NCBI GenBank assembly: GCA_947068385.1
Contig: CAMTBF010000235.1
Span: 1 to 6,220 of the forward strand
Direction of reading: 5' to 3'
Length of the DNA stretch: 6,220 nt
Origin: an uncultured Lachnospiraceae bacterium
GTDB lineage: Bacteria > Bacillota > Clostridia > Lachnospirales > Lachnospiraceae
Shown: in pieces, positions 1 to 5,521 of the stretch
Layout: the number at the start of each line of letters is the position of its first letter
How positions within the stretch are numbered: position 1 is the first letter of the stretch
Notes under the pieces: model-generated
Told to the model about the DNA's origin: nothing
Seen by the model: only the letters and a program-made list of their open reading frames with translations
Databases searched by the model: none
Translations under genes and position numbers: made by a program

Positions 1-305
1 CGATTTTCGCGTTCTATAAGATGGCGGAGGAGATGCCGGTTTTAAAGCTGATCGATACGGGCGAAGTGGAGCTGCTTGCACGGAAGCTCCCTCCGGAAGT
101 GTTACAGGCCCATCTGCAGGATGATACGGATACCATCGGGGAAATGCTATCGCTCCTGCCTGTGGCAAAAGACGTGGACATAAATGCCATCAGCGCCGCG
201 TTCCATGCAATCTATTACGCCACGCTGCATAAAGCGGAGATTGGGGAAAAGTATGACCAGGCGCTGCGTGCTTTGATTTATGGCATCGTGACCCAGATTC
301 TTTAG
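1..305 (+). CDS. TetR-family transcriptional regulator, C-terminal part (5' end outside window)
   Basis: The reading frame is open from the window edge (first full codon at base 3) to a TAG at 303-305, giving 100 residues. The ATG at 21 is internal: in-frame codons before it read IFAFYK and no ribosome binding site precedes it. The text resembles the ligand-binding/dimerisation domain of TetR regulators, with an FYKMAEE helix near the start and, at the end, a helix of the type FHAIYYATLHKAEIGEKY followed by a last amphipathic helix. The DNA-binding domain lies outside the window, so the family call rests on the C-terminal pattern and the neighbourhood. It sits 203 bases upstream of an ABC exporter operon on the same strand, the usual position of a local repressor whose ligand is an exported compound (inference). 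No convincing terminator follows the stop. It could be another all-helical regulator. Confidence 0.72.
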   Translation, partial: IFAFYKMAEEMPVLKLIDTGEVELLARKLPPEVLQAHLQDDTDTIGEMLSLLPVAKDVDINAISAAFHAIYYATLHKAEIGEKYDQALRALIYGIVTQIL

Positions 306-379
306 GACTTCCTTAATACCGATACGCTCCCTTGTTCCGCCTTATGTAAATTGGACGGGAGAATGCCTGCACCTGGAAT

Positions 380-408
380 GGGTTTCAGAAACAATATTTT
401 GCTATAGT
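380..408 (+). promoter_or_regulatory. Candidate extended -10 promoter for the ABC operon
   Basis: TGCTATAGT at 400-408 is an extended -10 element: TG, one base, then TATAGT, matching TATAAT at five of six positions. The matching -35 position (380-385, GGGTTT) is poor, as is common for extended -10 promoters. Predicted transcription would start near 415, giving a leader of about 95 bases before the ATPase gene. The alternative TTGACT at 461-466 has only a weak partner (CATAGT, 486-491) at an overlong 19-base spacing. Confidence 0.45.
382..392. promoter_or_regulatory. Palindrome GTTTC-A-GAAAC, candidate operator
   Basis: This is a perfect 11-base inverted repeat with 5-base arms around a single central A. 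It lies between the -35 and -10 positions of the candidate ABC promoter, so a bound repressor would block RNA polymerase. The neighbouring TetR-type protein is the obvious candidate ligand (inference). The arms are short and chance occurrence is possible. Confidence 0.3.
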
Positions 409-422
409 CCTACGAGCCTGAA

Positions 423-445
423 AAGTCCGGCGGCCTGCCGGACTT
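423..445 (+). other. Strong stem-loop in the leader of the ABC operon
   Basis: AAGTCCGGC (423-431) pairs perfectly with GCCGGACTT (437-445) around the loop GGCCT. No T-run follows on the + strand (next bases AAAAC), so it does not look like an intrinsic terminator for the upstream gene; read on the - strand it would be followed by only TTTT. An outer pairing, AGTCCT (406-411) with AGGACT (451-456), could enclose it. It lies between the candidate promoter and the ATPase start, so it may stabilise or modulate the mRNA leader (inference). Confidence 0.55.
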
Positions 446-508
446 AAAACAGGACTTCATTTGACTATTCCATTTATTTTAGTCACATAGTACAGGGAGG
501 ATATTTCC

Positions 509-1354
509 ATGATACAAGTCAACAATCTTTCGTTCAGCTATACGAAGCAACCCTTTATTTCCCACATGACCTTCTCGGTCTCTCCAGGTGAAATCTTCGG
601 ATTCTTAGGGCCCTCCGGGGCAGGGAAAAGCACCCTGCAGAAAGTGCTGACGGGGATGCTGACCGCTTACCAGGGCTCTGCCATGGTGAACGGCGTGGAA
701 TGCAGAAAGCGCACAAAGCGTTTTTACGAGGACATCGGGGTGGACTTTGAGTTTTCCACCATGTACGAGAAGCTGACGGCCAGGGAAAATCTGCGCTTCT
801 TCGCGTCCCTGTATGAGAAAAAGCCCCGCCCGATTGACGAGCTTCTGGAGATGGTGGGCCTGGAGCGGGACGGGGACAAGCGCGTATCCCAGTACTCCAA
901 GGGAATGAAGGCCCGGCTGAATTTCATCAGGGCATTGCTCCACGACCCGGCCCTGCTCTGCCTGGACGAGCCCACAAACGGCCTGGATCCCACCAACAGC
1001 CGCATGATGAAGGATATGATTCTGGCCCAAAAGGCAAGGGGGAAGACCATCCTCCTGACCACCCATAACATGCAGGACGCAGCTGAGCTCTGCGACAGGG
1101 TGGCTTTCATCGTGGGCGGCAGGATATGCGCCCTTGATAGCCCCCACAACCTGATCATGTCCAAAGGCGCGGCCACCGTGACCTACACATGGCTGGAAGA
1201 CGGGGAGCACAGCGCCAGCTGCCCCCTTGACCGCCTGTCCGCAGATGGGAAGCTGAAAAAGCTGATTTCGGAAAACCGCCTGCAGTCCATCCACAGCAGC
1301 GAGCCCACGCTGAACGACATCTTCATGGAGATTACGGGGAGGACACTGTTATGA
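509..1354 (+). CDS. ABC transporter ATP-binding protein (drug/ABC-2-type exporter ATPase)
   Basis: This 281-residue cytoplasmic ATPase should power the two membrane permeases encoded next. Visible motifs are Walker A GPSGAGKST (residues 34-42), a Q-loop region around 78-86 (VDFEFSTMY) with Glu81 where many ABC ATPases have Gln, a signature motif YSKGM (129-133) in place of LSGGQ, Walker B LLCLDEP (149-155), D-loop GLD (158-160) and switch His186 in TTHNM. Residues after about 220 form the usual C-terminal extension of ABC-2-type exporters. The ATG at 509 is preceded by GGGAGG at 495-500 with 8 bases of spacing. The stop overlaps the next start as ATGA, implying translational coupling. The best match by memory is the three-gene exporter often annotated as fluoroquinolone export; the substrate is not established. 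The Glu at the Q-loop is common in this ABC-2 group, so I do not read it as a defect. Confidence 0.93.
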   Translation: MIQVNNLSFSYTKQPFISHMTFSVSPGEIFGFLGPSGAGKSTLQKVLTGMLTAYQGSAMVNGVECRKRTKRFYEDIGVDFEFSTMYEKLTARENLRFFASLYEKKPRPIDELLEMVGLERDGDKRVSQYSKGMKARLNFIRALLHDPALLCLDEPTNGLDPTNSRMMKDMILAQKARGKTILLTTHNMQDAAELCDRVAFIVGGRICALDSPHNLIMSKGAATVTYTWLEDGEHSASCPLDRLSADGKLKKLISENRLQSIHSSEPTLNDIFMEITGRTLL

Positions 1355-2196
1355 GATTGCGCAGTTTGGTTTTGTGGGATATACGGTTCCAGACAAGATA
1401 CGGTTTCTACTTTCTGTACGCTGTCCTGACGGCGATTTATGTGGCCATTCTATCCGCCGTCCCGGAGAGCTGGAGGGAAAAGGCCGCGGCGATTTTGATT
1501 TTCTCCGACCCGGCCTCCATGGGGCTGTTCTTCATGGGCGCAATCGTGCTTTTGGAAAAAAGCCAGCGAACGCCCTGGGCGCTGGCGGTCTCCCCTGTCC
1601 GGGCAGCGGAATACATTGCCGCGAAGGTCATGTCCCTGTCCGCCATTTCGCTTGTGGTGGCCGCTGTATTGACCGCGGCAGCAGGTGTCGATGCAGGGGC
1701 CAACGCCGGGGCTTACGGCAGCGTGGGCGCAGGGGCTTTTGGCAGCGTCGATTCCTACATAGTGCTGCTCGGCACGGTTTTGTCCAGCGCGGTATTTACG
1801 CTTTTGGGCATCATCATCGCCACGCGGATCAGCAGCCTGAACCAGTTCATCCTGTGGACCGTGCCGGTGGAGCTTGTCTGCTTTGTCCCGGCTATCCTGC
1901 ATCTATTCCGGGTCGGCAGCCCCCTGGCAGACAGCATGGCCGCCAATCCGCGGGGCCCTGTCCAGATATGCATGCAGACGTGCACGCAGACATGCACACC
2001 CGGTTCCTCGTCTGCGGCAGCCGCTGCGGCCTGGCTGCGGTACTACCCTGCCAGCGTGTGCATGGAGATGGTCTCGGGCCAGGTTCCGTCCCCCATAGGG
2101 ATTCTTATGGTCATGGCGCTGATTGGAGTTCTGTTCGTTGCTGCGAAATATTGTGTCCTGAACATGTGGGGCAGGATGGGAGGTGGGAAGCTATGA
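1351..2196 (+). CDS. ABC exporter permease, first membrane subunit (with low-complexity loops)
   Basis: This 281-residue integral membrane protein has about six hydrophobic segments (roughly residues 10-30, 45-70, 90-112, 134-155, 160-188 and 248-272). After the second segment comes the text EKSQRTPWALAVSPVRAAEYIAAK; a similar EEADERTAAYLFVTPLGRRGY pattern occurs in the next gene, so the two permeases look like divergent partners of one complex. The ATG at 1351 overlaps the ATPase stop and is preceded by GGGGAGG (1336-1342) with 8 bases of spacing. The protein is 45 residues longer than its partner. Part of the difference is low-complexity sequence: a Gly/Ala/Ser stretch at about 112-135 and a QTCTQTCT-plus-six-Ala stretch at 209-227, both in predicted loops. 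Function is export of an unknown, probably toxic, compound together with the neighbouring ATPase; the permease role is well supported, the substrate is not. Confidence 0.85.
   Translation: MRLRSLVLWDIRFQTRYGFYFLYAVLTAIYVAILSAVPESWREKAAAILIFSDPASMGLFFMGAIVLLEKSQRTPWALAVSPVRAAEYIAAKVMSLSAISLVVAAVLTAAAGVDAGANAGAYGSVGAGAFGSVDSYIVLLGTVLSSAVFTLLGIIIATRISSLNQFILWTVPVELVCFVPAILHLFRVGSPLADSMAANPRGPVQICMQTCTQTCTPGSSSAAAAAAWLRYYPASVCMEMVSGQVPSPIGILMVMALIGVLFVAAKYCVLNMWGRMGGGKL
1705..1752 (+). repeat. 24-bp imperfect tandem repeat inside the first permease gene
   Basis: Two in-frame 24-base units (1705-1728 and 1729-1752) match at 18 of 24 positions and encode AGAYGSVG followed by AGAFGSVD (residues 119-134). 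It forms a Gly/Ala/Ser-rich loop between two membrane segments. An earlier GANAG stretch just upstream suggests the same kind of local expansion. Confidence 0.75.
1975..1998 (+). repeat. 12-bp tandem repeat encoding QTCTQTCT in the first permease
   Basis: CAGACGTGCACG (1975-1986) is followed directly by CAGACATGCACA (1987-1998), 10 of 12 bases identical. It encodes QTCT twice (residues 209-216). The next ten residues are PGSSS plus alanines, ending in a run of six Ala (222-227). This is a local expansion in a predicted extramembrane loop. Confidence 0.75.
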
Positions 2197-2903
2197 GGGC
2201 GATTCGGGCTGGTTTTTTGCAGATGCTGGTGCTTATGCGGCGGGACATGATGCTATTTGCCGCTTGCCTTACGCCGGTTCTGGCGGGGCTTGGAATCCGA
2301 TTGGGCATCCCTTTTCTGGAAGCCGTTTTGACGGGGTGGTTCTCCAAACCGGCAGTCCTCTCCCCTTACTATGCGCTGATCGACATCTTTTTCGCCATGC
2401 TCTCCCCCACCATGTTCTGCTTTGTCCCGGCCATGGTCTCCCTGGAGGAAGCCGATGAAAGGACAGCGGCGTATCTGTTCGTCACGCCTTTGGGGAGAAG
2501 GGGATATCTGGCCGCAAGGTTCGGCATCCCCGCTGCGGCCGCTTTTCTGGTGGCCGTTGTACTGATGCCTGTTTTCAGGCTGAGCCCCCTCTCCCCAGGC
2601 CGCATTTTAGGGCTGGCGGCAGGAGGCGCGCTACAGGGTGTCATCATCGCTTTGCTGATTGTAACGCTCTCCTCCAATAAGCTGGAGGGCATGGCGATTA
2701 CGAAATTGTCTTCCCTTCTGATCTTCGGCGCGGCTGTGCCGTTTTTCATCCGAGATAACGCGCAGTACCTCATGTCCCCGCTGCCCTCCTTCTGGATTGG
2801 GAAAGCGGTTTTTGAGAATATGCCCTTTTATATGCTGCCCGCTTTCGCCCTGTCGGCTGTGTGGATCTGCTTTCTGCTGAGGCGCTACCTGCGGAATATA
2901 TAG
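2193..2903 (+). CDS. ABC exporter permease, second membrane subunit
   Basis: This 236-residue integral membrane protein has about six hydrophobic segments (roughly residues 16-38, 57-78, 100-125, 132-150, 165-180 and 205-229). The frame is open far upstream, but the true start is the ATG at 2193. That ATG overlaps the previous stop as ATGA and is preceded by GGAGG at 2179-2183 with 9 bases of spacing; the upstream in-frame part only shadows the first permease. The text EEADERTAAYLFVTPLGRRGYLAARF (about 87-112) parallels the EKSQRT...VSP region of the first permease, supporting a heterodimeric membrane domain driven by the upstream ATPase. It ends in a basic tail (RRYLRNI), likely cytoplasmic. 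Its stop lies only seven bases before the -35 of the next gene's promoter and no terminator is seen between. Substrate unknown. Confidence 0.85.
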   Translation: MRAIRAGFLQMLVLMRRDMMLFAACLTPVLAGLGIRLGIPFLEAVLTGWFSKPAVLSPYYALIDIFFAMLSPTMFCFVPAMVSLEEADERTAAYLFVTPLGRRGYLAARFGIPAAAAFLVAVVLMPVFRLSPLSPGRILGLAAGGALQGVIIALLIVTLSSNKLEGMAITKLSSLLIFGAAVPFFIRDNAQYLMSPLPSFWIGKAVFENMPFYMLPAFALSAVWICFLLRRYLRNI

Positions 2904-2910
2904 GGAAAGC

Positions 2911-2939
2911 TTGTTGGCTTGTTGAAGTTCTGCTATAAT
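2911..2939 (+). promoter_or_regulatory. Promoter of the LacI-family regulator gene
   Basis: TTGTTG (2911-2916), a 17-base spacer and a perfect TATAAT (2934-2939) preceded by TG one base upstream form a good sigma-A promoter with extended -10. Transcription would start near 2946, about 36 bases before the chosen start codon at 2982. This also argues against translation from the in-frame ATG at 2919, which lies inside the promoter. Confidence 0.75.
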
Positions 2940-2981
2940 CTGATGATAGATAGAATGTGCCATAGTTGCGGAGGAAAATCT

Positions 2982-3992
2982 ATGTGGGCAGAGGACAAGG
3001 TACGAATCATAGACATCGCGAATGAGCTGGGCGTCAGCACCGCCACGGTTTCCAATGTAATCCATGGGAAAACGAAAAAGATTTCCATCCAGACGGTGGA
3101 GCGGGTACAGGAAAAGCTGGAGGAACGGGGCTATATCCCCAATATGGCCGCCACGCTTTTGGCCCAGAACGACTCCCGAATCATCGGCGTGGTCATCAAC
3201 GATCACGAAAAATATGAGGGGCGGGTGTTGACGGATCCGTTTATCGCATCCGCGGTCAACTACCTGGCGGACGAAATCGAGCAGAACGGTTACTTCATGA
3301 TGCTCAAAAAAACCACCGATTTACTGGGAACCGTCAAGTTCGCCTCCATGTGGAATATGGCGGGCATGGTAATCCTGGGCTTCTGCGACCATGAGTATCA
3401 GGATCTCCGCAGGCGCATCCACATCCCCTTTGTGGTTTACGACGGCTATTTTGAAAACCAGGGAAGGATCTGCAATATCCAGCTCGACGACCGGGACGGC
3501 GGGCGCCAGGTGGGCGAATATCTCCGACGTTTGGAGCACCGGAAAGTCCTCTGCGTCTCCGACAATCAAGCCTGCATGGACCGGCAGCGGTATGAGGGCC
3601 TGTGCAGCGGTCTTGGCTTTCAGGCAGACTTCATGGAAATTCCAATGCAAAAGGAACTGCGCCACCGTTATTATCAGGAGCACTTTCCCAGGCTGCGGGG
3701 CTATACCGCCATTTTTGCCGTGTCGGATTACTACGCTGTGGACTTAATCCGCTTTTTGCAGAACTCCGGCGTCAGGATTTCTGACGACATTTCTGTGGTT
3801 GGTTTTGATGACAGTGATATCTGCGAACAGATTGTCCCATCCCTGACCTCCGTGCGGCAGGACTTCCCTTTGCGGGCGCGAATGGCAATGGGTCTGCTGA
3901 ACCAGATGAAGGAGCAGCCGGAATATGCCGGGGATTTTACCGTCCCCGTGAAACTGGTGGAACGGGACAGCAGCAGGAGGTTATGTCATTAA
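2982..3992 (+). CDS. LacI-family transcriptional regulator
   Basis: This is a 336-residue DNA-binding regulator. The N-terminal helix-turn-helix spans about residues 9-29 (IIDIANELGVSTATVSNVIHG), followed by the third helix and the hinge ending in SRIIGVVI (65-72). The rest is a periplasmic-binding-protein-like effector domain, including the conserved SVVGFDDSDICEQIVPSLTSV region near residues 269-289. The length is usual for LacI/GalR proteins. The start at 2982 is chosen because GGAGGA (2970-2975) lies 6 bases upstream and the family's HTH begins just after it; the in-frame ATG at 2919 falls within the promoter. Most family members sense sugars or nucleosides; this effector is unknown. The next gene is a MATE exporter, then a deacetylase, so it may regulate one or both (inference). 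Its last codons form part of a tandem palindromic repeat, which would fit feedback control or control of the MATE gene. Confidence 0.93.
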   Translation: MWAEDKVRIIDIANELGVSTATVSNVIHGKTKKISIQTVERVQEKLEERGYIPNMAATLLAQNDSRIIGVVINDHEKYEGRVLTDPFIASAVNYLADEIEQNGYFMMLKKTTDLLGTVKFASMWNMAGMVILGFCDHEYQDLRRRIHIPFVVYDGYFENQGRICNIQLDDRDGGRQVGEYLRRLEHRKVLCVSDNQACMDRQRYEGLCSGLGFQADFMEIPMQKELRHRYYQEHFPRLRGYTAIFAVSDYYAVDLIRFLQNSGVRISDDISVVGFDDSDICEQIVPSLTSVRQDFPLRARMAMGLLNQMKEQPEYAGDFTVPVKLVERDSSRRLCH

Positions 3993-4015
3993 CCCGGGAG
4001 GTTACGCGATTAACC
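3976..4015. repeat. Two 21-bp tandem units, each with palindrome GGTTA-N6-TAACC; candidate operators
   Basis: GGAGGTTATGTCATTAACC (3976-3994) is repeated as GGAGGTTACGCGATTAACC (3997-4015), 16 of 19 bases identical with a 21-base period. Each copy holds an inverted repeat GGTTA-N6-TAACC (3979-3994 and 4000-4015). The period is exactly two helical turns, so two dimers would bind on the same face. The first copy includes the end and stop codon of the LacI gene; the second repeats an in-frame TAA at 4011-4013. Both lie directly upstream of the candidate MATE promoter, with centres near -66 and -45 relative to its predicted start. That suits an activator or a pair of upstream operators. A simple tandem duplication of the gene end is the alternative. 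Confidence 0.6.
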
Positions 4016-4017
4016 TA

Positions 4018-4046
4018 TTGAAATCTCCCGCTTTTCCCGGTATCCT
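4018..4046 (+). promoter_or_regulatory. Candidate promoter of the MATE gene
   Basis: TTGAAA (4018-4023, five of six to consensus) is followed after 17 bases by TATCCT (4041-4046, four of six). Transcription would start near 4053, leaving a very short leader with the ribosome binding site at its front. The weak -10 would fit a promoter that needs an activator bound at the adjacent palindromes (inference). Readthrough from the LacI gene is also possible. Confidence 0.4.
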
Positions 4047-4060
4047 CAAGGAAAAGGCGG
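4028..4060 (+). other. Inverted repeat overlapping the MATE ribosome binding site
   Basis: CTTTTCC (4031-4037) pairs perfectly with GGAAAAG (4050-4056) across a 12-base loop. With one bulged G the stem extends as CCG (4028-4030) with CGG (4058-4060). The right arm covers most of the Shine-Dalgarno sequence AAGGCGG (4054-4060). In transcripts that read through from upstream this could hide the site. CTCCCG at 4025-4030 can instead pair with CGGGAG at 3995-4000, so the two pairings compete. Confidence 0.4.
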
Positions 4061-4066
4061 TGATGA

Positions 4067-5413
4067 ATGATGAAAAAGGAATCCTTTTTGGCAAGCGTGG
4101 TGGGAATTGCCATCCCGGTGGGGCTTCAATCTATGCTGCAGTCCTCTTTTTCTATGATTGACCAATTGATGGTCGGACAGTTGGGAAGTACGGCGGTGTC
4201 CGCAGTGGAGGTGGCGGGGCGGCCGGCGTTCGTCTACTCCGTTGTCCTCGGAGCGGTGGCCACCATTGCCGGAATCATGATTTCCCAATACCTGGGCATG
4301 AAGGACAGGGAGCTGGCGGACCGGAGCCTTTCGGTGAACCTGACCGCAGCGGTAGCCCTGGCTTTGGTGTTTACCGCGCTGTGCGTTCTGTTTCCGGGGC
4401 AGATTGTGGGGCTTTATATAAAGGATGACCCGGCTATCCTCGCCACTGGGGAAAATTATCTGACCTGCATCCTGTGGACGTATCTGCCTATGGGCATCTC
4501 CTCCATCCTGGCCGTCATGGTTCGATGCCTGGGGCGGGCCGTCTGGCCCCTCACCGTGGGCATCGCTTCGGCAGTGGTGAACACAGGGCTGAACTATGCG
4601 CTGATATTCGGACACTTTGGGCTTCCGGCGCTGGGCGTCACCGGCGCGGCAATGGCCAGCGTGATTTCTCAGGTCGTCAACATGCTGCTGATGTTGGCCG
4701 TCTTCTACCTGATCCGTCTGCGGGGGCAGAAGGGCTTTCGGTTTTCCCTCTCCCTTGGGGCAAATGGTTACCGGCAATATCTTGTGATGCTGCTTCCTAT
4801 CCTGATTACAGAACTGCTTTGGAGCCTGGGGCAGAATGTGAATACTTTCATCTATGGACATTTAGAGCAGGGAGACCTGGCCGCTATGTCCATGACCGGC
4901 CCGATTCAGGGGTTGTTCATCGGGGCGTTGAGCGGCGTTTCCCAGGCCGCGGGCATCCTGATCGGCAAACGGCTGGGGGCGGAGGAATACGAGGAGGCGT
5001 ATCGGGAGTCCAAGACACTGGCGTGGTACGGAATCGTGGGGGCGCTTATTCTGTCAGCGCTGCTGATTGCCCTGAGAGGGACCTATGTGCCGTTCTATAA
5101 GGTGGAGCCCGGCGTGCAGGACACCGCAGCCAGGCTGCTGCTTGCCTTTTCTGTCCTGGCCCCTGTGAAGGTCGCCAATATGATTTTGGGCGGCGGGGTG
5201 GTGCGCAGCGGCGGAAAGACCACTTATATCATGGTAATCGACATCGTGGGCACTTGGCTGGTGGGCGTGCCCTTGGGGCTGATCACCGCGTTTCTGTTCC
5301 ATCTGCCTGTGGAATGGGTCTATTTCATCCTGTCCCAGGAAGAATTGATCCGGCTCGTCATGACTGTTGTCGTATTTAGGCGGAGAGGATGGATGAACCA
5401 GCTGACAAAATAG
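4067..5413 (+). CDS. MATE-family multidrug/cation efflux transporter
   Basis: This 448-residue membrane protein has about twelve hydrophobic segments, the usual size and topology of MATE antiporters, which expel cationic drugs or metabolites using a Na+ or H+ gradient (family knowledge). Recognisable features are the N-lobe start IPVGLQSMLQSSFSMIDQLMVGQLG (about residues 15-39), the central NYALIFGHFGLPALGVTGAA (176-195) typical of the first repeat, and GGGVVRSGGKTTY in the second lobe. The ribosome binding site AAGGCGGTGAT (4054-4064) matches the ideal anti-16S sequence at 10 of 11 positions. Both ATG 4067 and the adjacent ATG 4070 are usable; the first gives 6 bases of spacing after GGCGG. 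It lies 74 bases after the LacI gene on the same strand and may be read together with it or from its own promoter. No GC-rich terminator follows. Substrate unknown. Confidence 0.93.
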   Translation: MMKKESFLASVVGIAIPVGLQSMLQSSFSMIDQLMVGQLGSTAVSAVEVAGRPAFVYSVVLGAVATIAGIMISQYLGMKDRELADRSLSVNLTAAVALALVFTALCVLFPGQIVGLYIKDDPAILATGENYLTCILWTYLPMGISSILAVMVRCLGRAVWPLTVGIASAVVNTGLNYALIFGHFGLPALGVTGAAMASVISQVVNMLLMLAVFYLIRLRGQKGFRFSLSLGANGYRQYLVMLLPILITELLWSLGQNVNTFIYGHLEQGDLAAMSMTGPIQGLFIGALSGVSQAAGILIGKRLGAEEYEEAYRESKTLAWYGIVGALILSALLIALRGTYVPFYKVEPGVQDTAARLLLAFSVLAPVKVANMILGGGVVRSGGKTTYIMVIDIVGTWLVGVPLGLITAFLFHLPVEWVYFILSQEELIRLVMTVVVFRRRGWMNQLTK

Positions 5414-5437
5414 GACATAATTCATCTTCCACTGGAT

Positions 5438-5459
5438 TTTTACCATATTTATGGTAAAA
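5438..5459. promoter_or_regulatory. Perfect palindrome TTTTACCAT-ATTT-ATGGTAAAA, candidate operator
   Basis: The two 9-base arms (5438-5446 and 5451-5459) are exact reverse complements around a 4-base centre. The right arm overlaps the candidate extended -10 of the deacetylase gene, the classic site for a repressor. It is AT-rich and lacks a T-run immediately after it, so it is a poor terminator for the MATE gene. It does not match the GGTTA-N6-TAACC repeats, so a different regulator may bind here. Confidence 0.55.
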
Positions 5460-5460
5460 T
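5452..5460 (+). promoter_or_regulatory. Candidate extended -10 element for the deacetylase gene
   Basis: TGGTAAAAT contains TG, one base, then TAAAAT (5455-5460, five of six to TATAAT). The -35 region at 17-base spacing (CTGGAT, 5432-5437) is poor. Transcription would start near 5467, giving a leader of about 55 bases. Confidence 0.45.
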
Positions 5461-5464
5461 AAGT

Positions 5465-5506
5465 ACAGTTTTTTCATCAAGGCCACATATATCTTGGCCG
5501 CACTGT
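5465..5506 (+). other. Possible leader stem-loop before the deacetylase gene
   Basis: GGCCA (5481-5485) pairs with TGGCC (5495-5499) around a 9-base loop, and ACAGT (5465-5469) can pair with ACTGT (5502-5506) outside it. The structure ends just before the ribosome binding site AAGGAGG (5508-5514). Run T 5469-5474 lies in the left flank. It is modest in stability; no known riboswitch was recognised. Confidence 0.3.
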
Positions 5507-5521
5507 GAAGGAGGCAGACTT

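Noticed and set aside
423..445. Hairpin as an intrinsic terminator of the TetR-type gene
   Set aside because: The stem is strong but is followed by AAAAC rather than a T-run on the + strand, and it lies downstream of the candidate ABC promoter.
461..491. TTGACT as -35 of a second ABC promoter
   Set aside because: The only -10-like partner, CATAGT, is at 19-base spacing and would start transcription at the ribosome binding site.
605..1294. Long open frame on the minus strand opposite the ATPase gene
   Set aside because: It is antisense to a clear ABC ATPase, its translation is Gly/His/Gln-rich without recognisable domains, and it reflects GC-rich codon use.
1374..2192. Upstream extension of the second permease frame, open for 273 codons before its ATG
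   Set aside because: It overlaps the first permease in another frame, has Arg/Gly/His-rich text typical of a shadow frame, and the ATG at 2193 has its own ribosome binding site and an ATGA overlap.
2919..2981. In-frame ATG at 2919 as the start of the LacI-type gene
   Set aside because: It lies between the -35 and -10 elements of a good promoter, adds 21 residues not typical of the family and lacks a ribosome binding site.
4046..4861. Long minus-strand open frame opposite the MATE gene
   Set aside because: The translation is His/Gln/Arg-rich shadow sequence with no domain, and the + strand gene is unambiguous.
5438..5474. Palindrome plus the later T-run as a terminator for the MATE gene
   Set aside because: The stem is AT-rich and the T-run begins nine bases after it, so termination would be inefficient; an operator role fits better.
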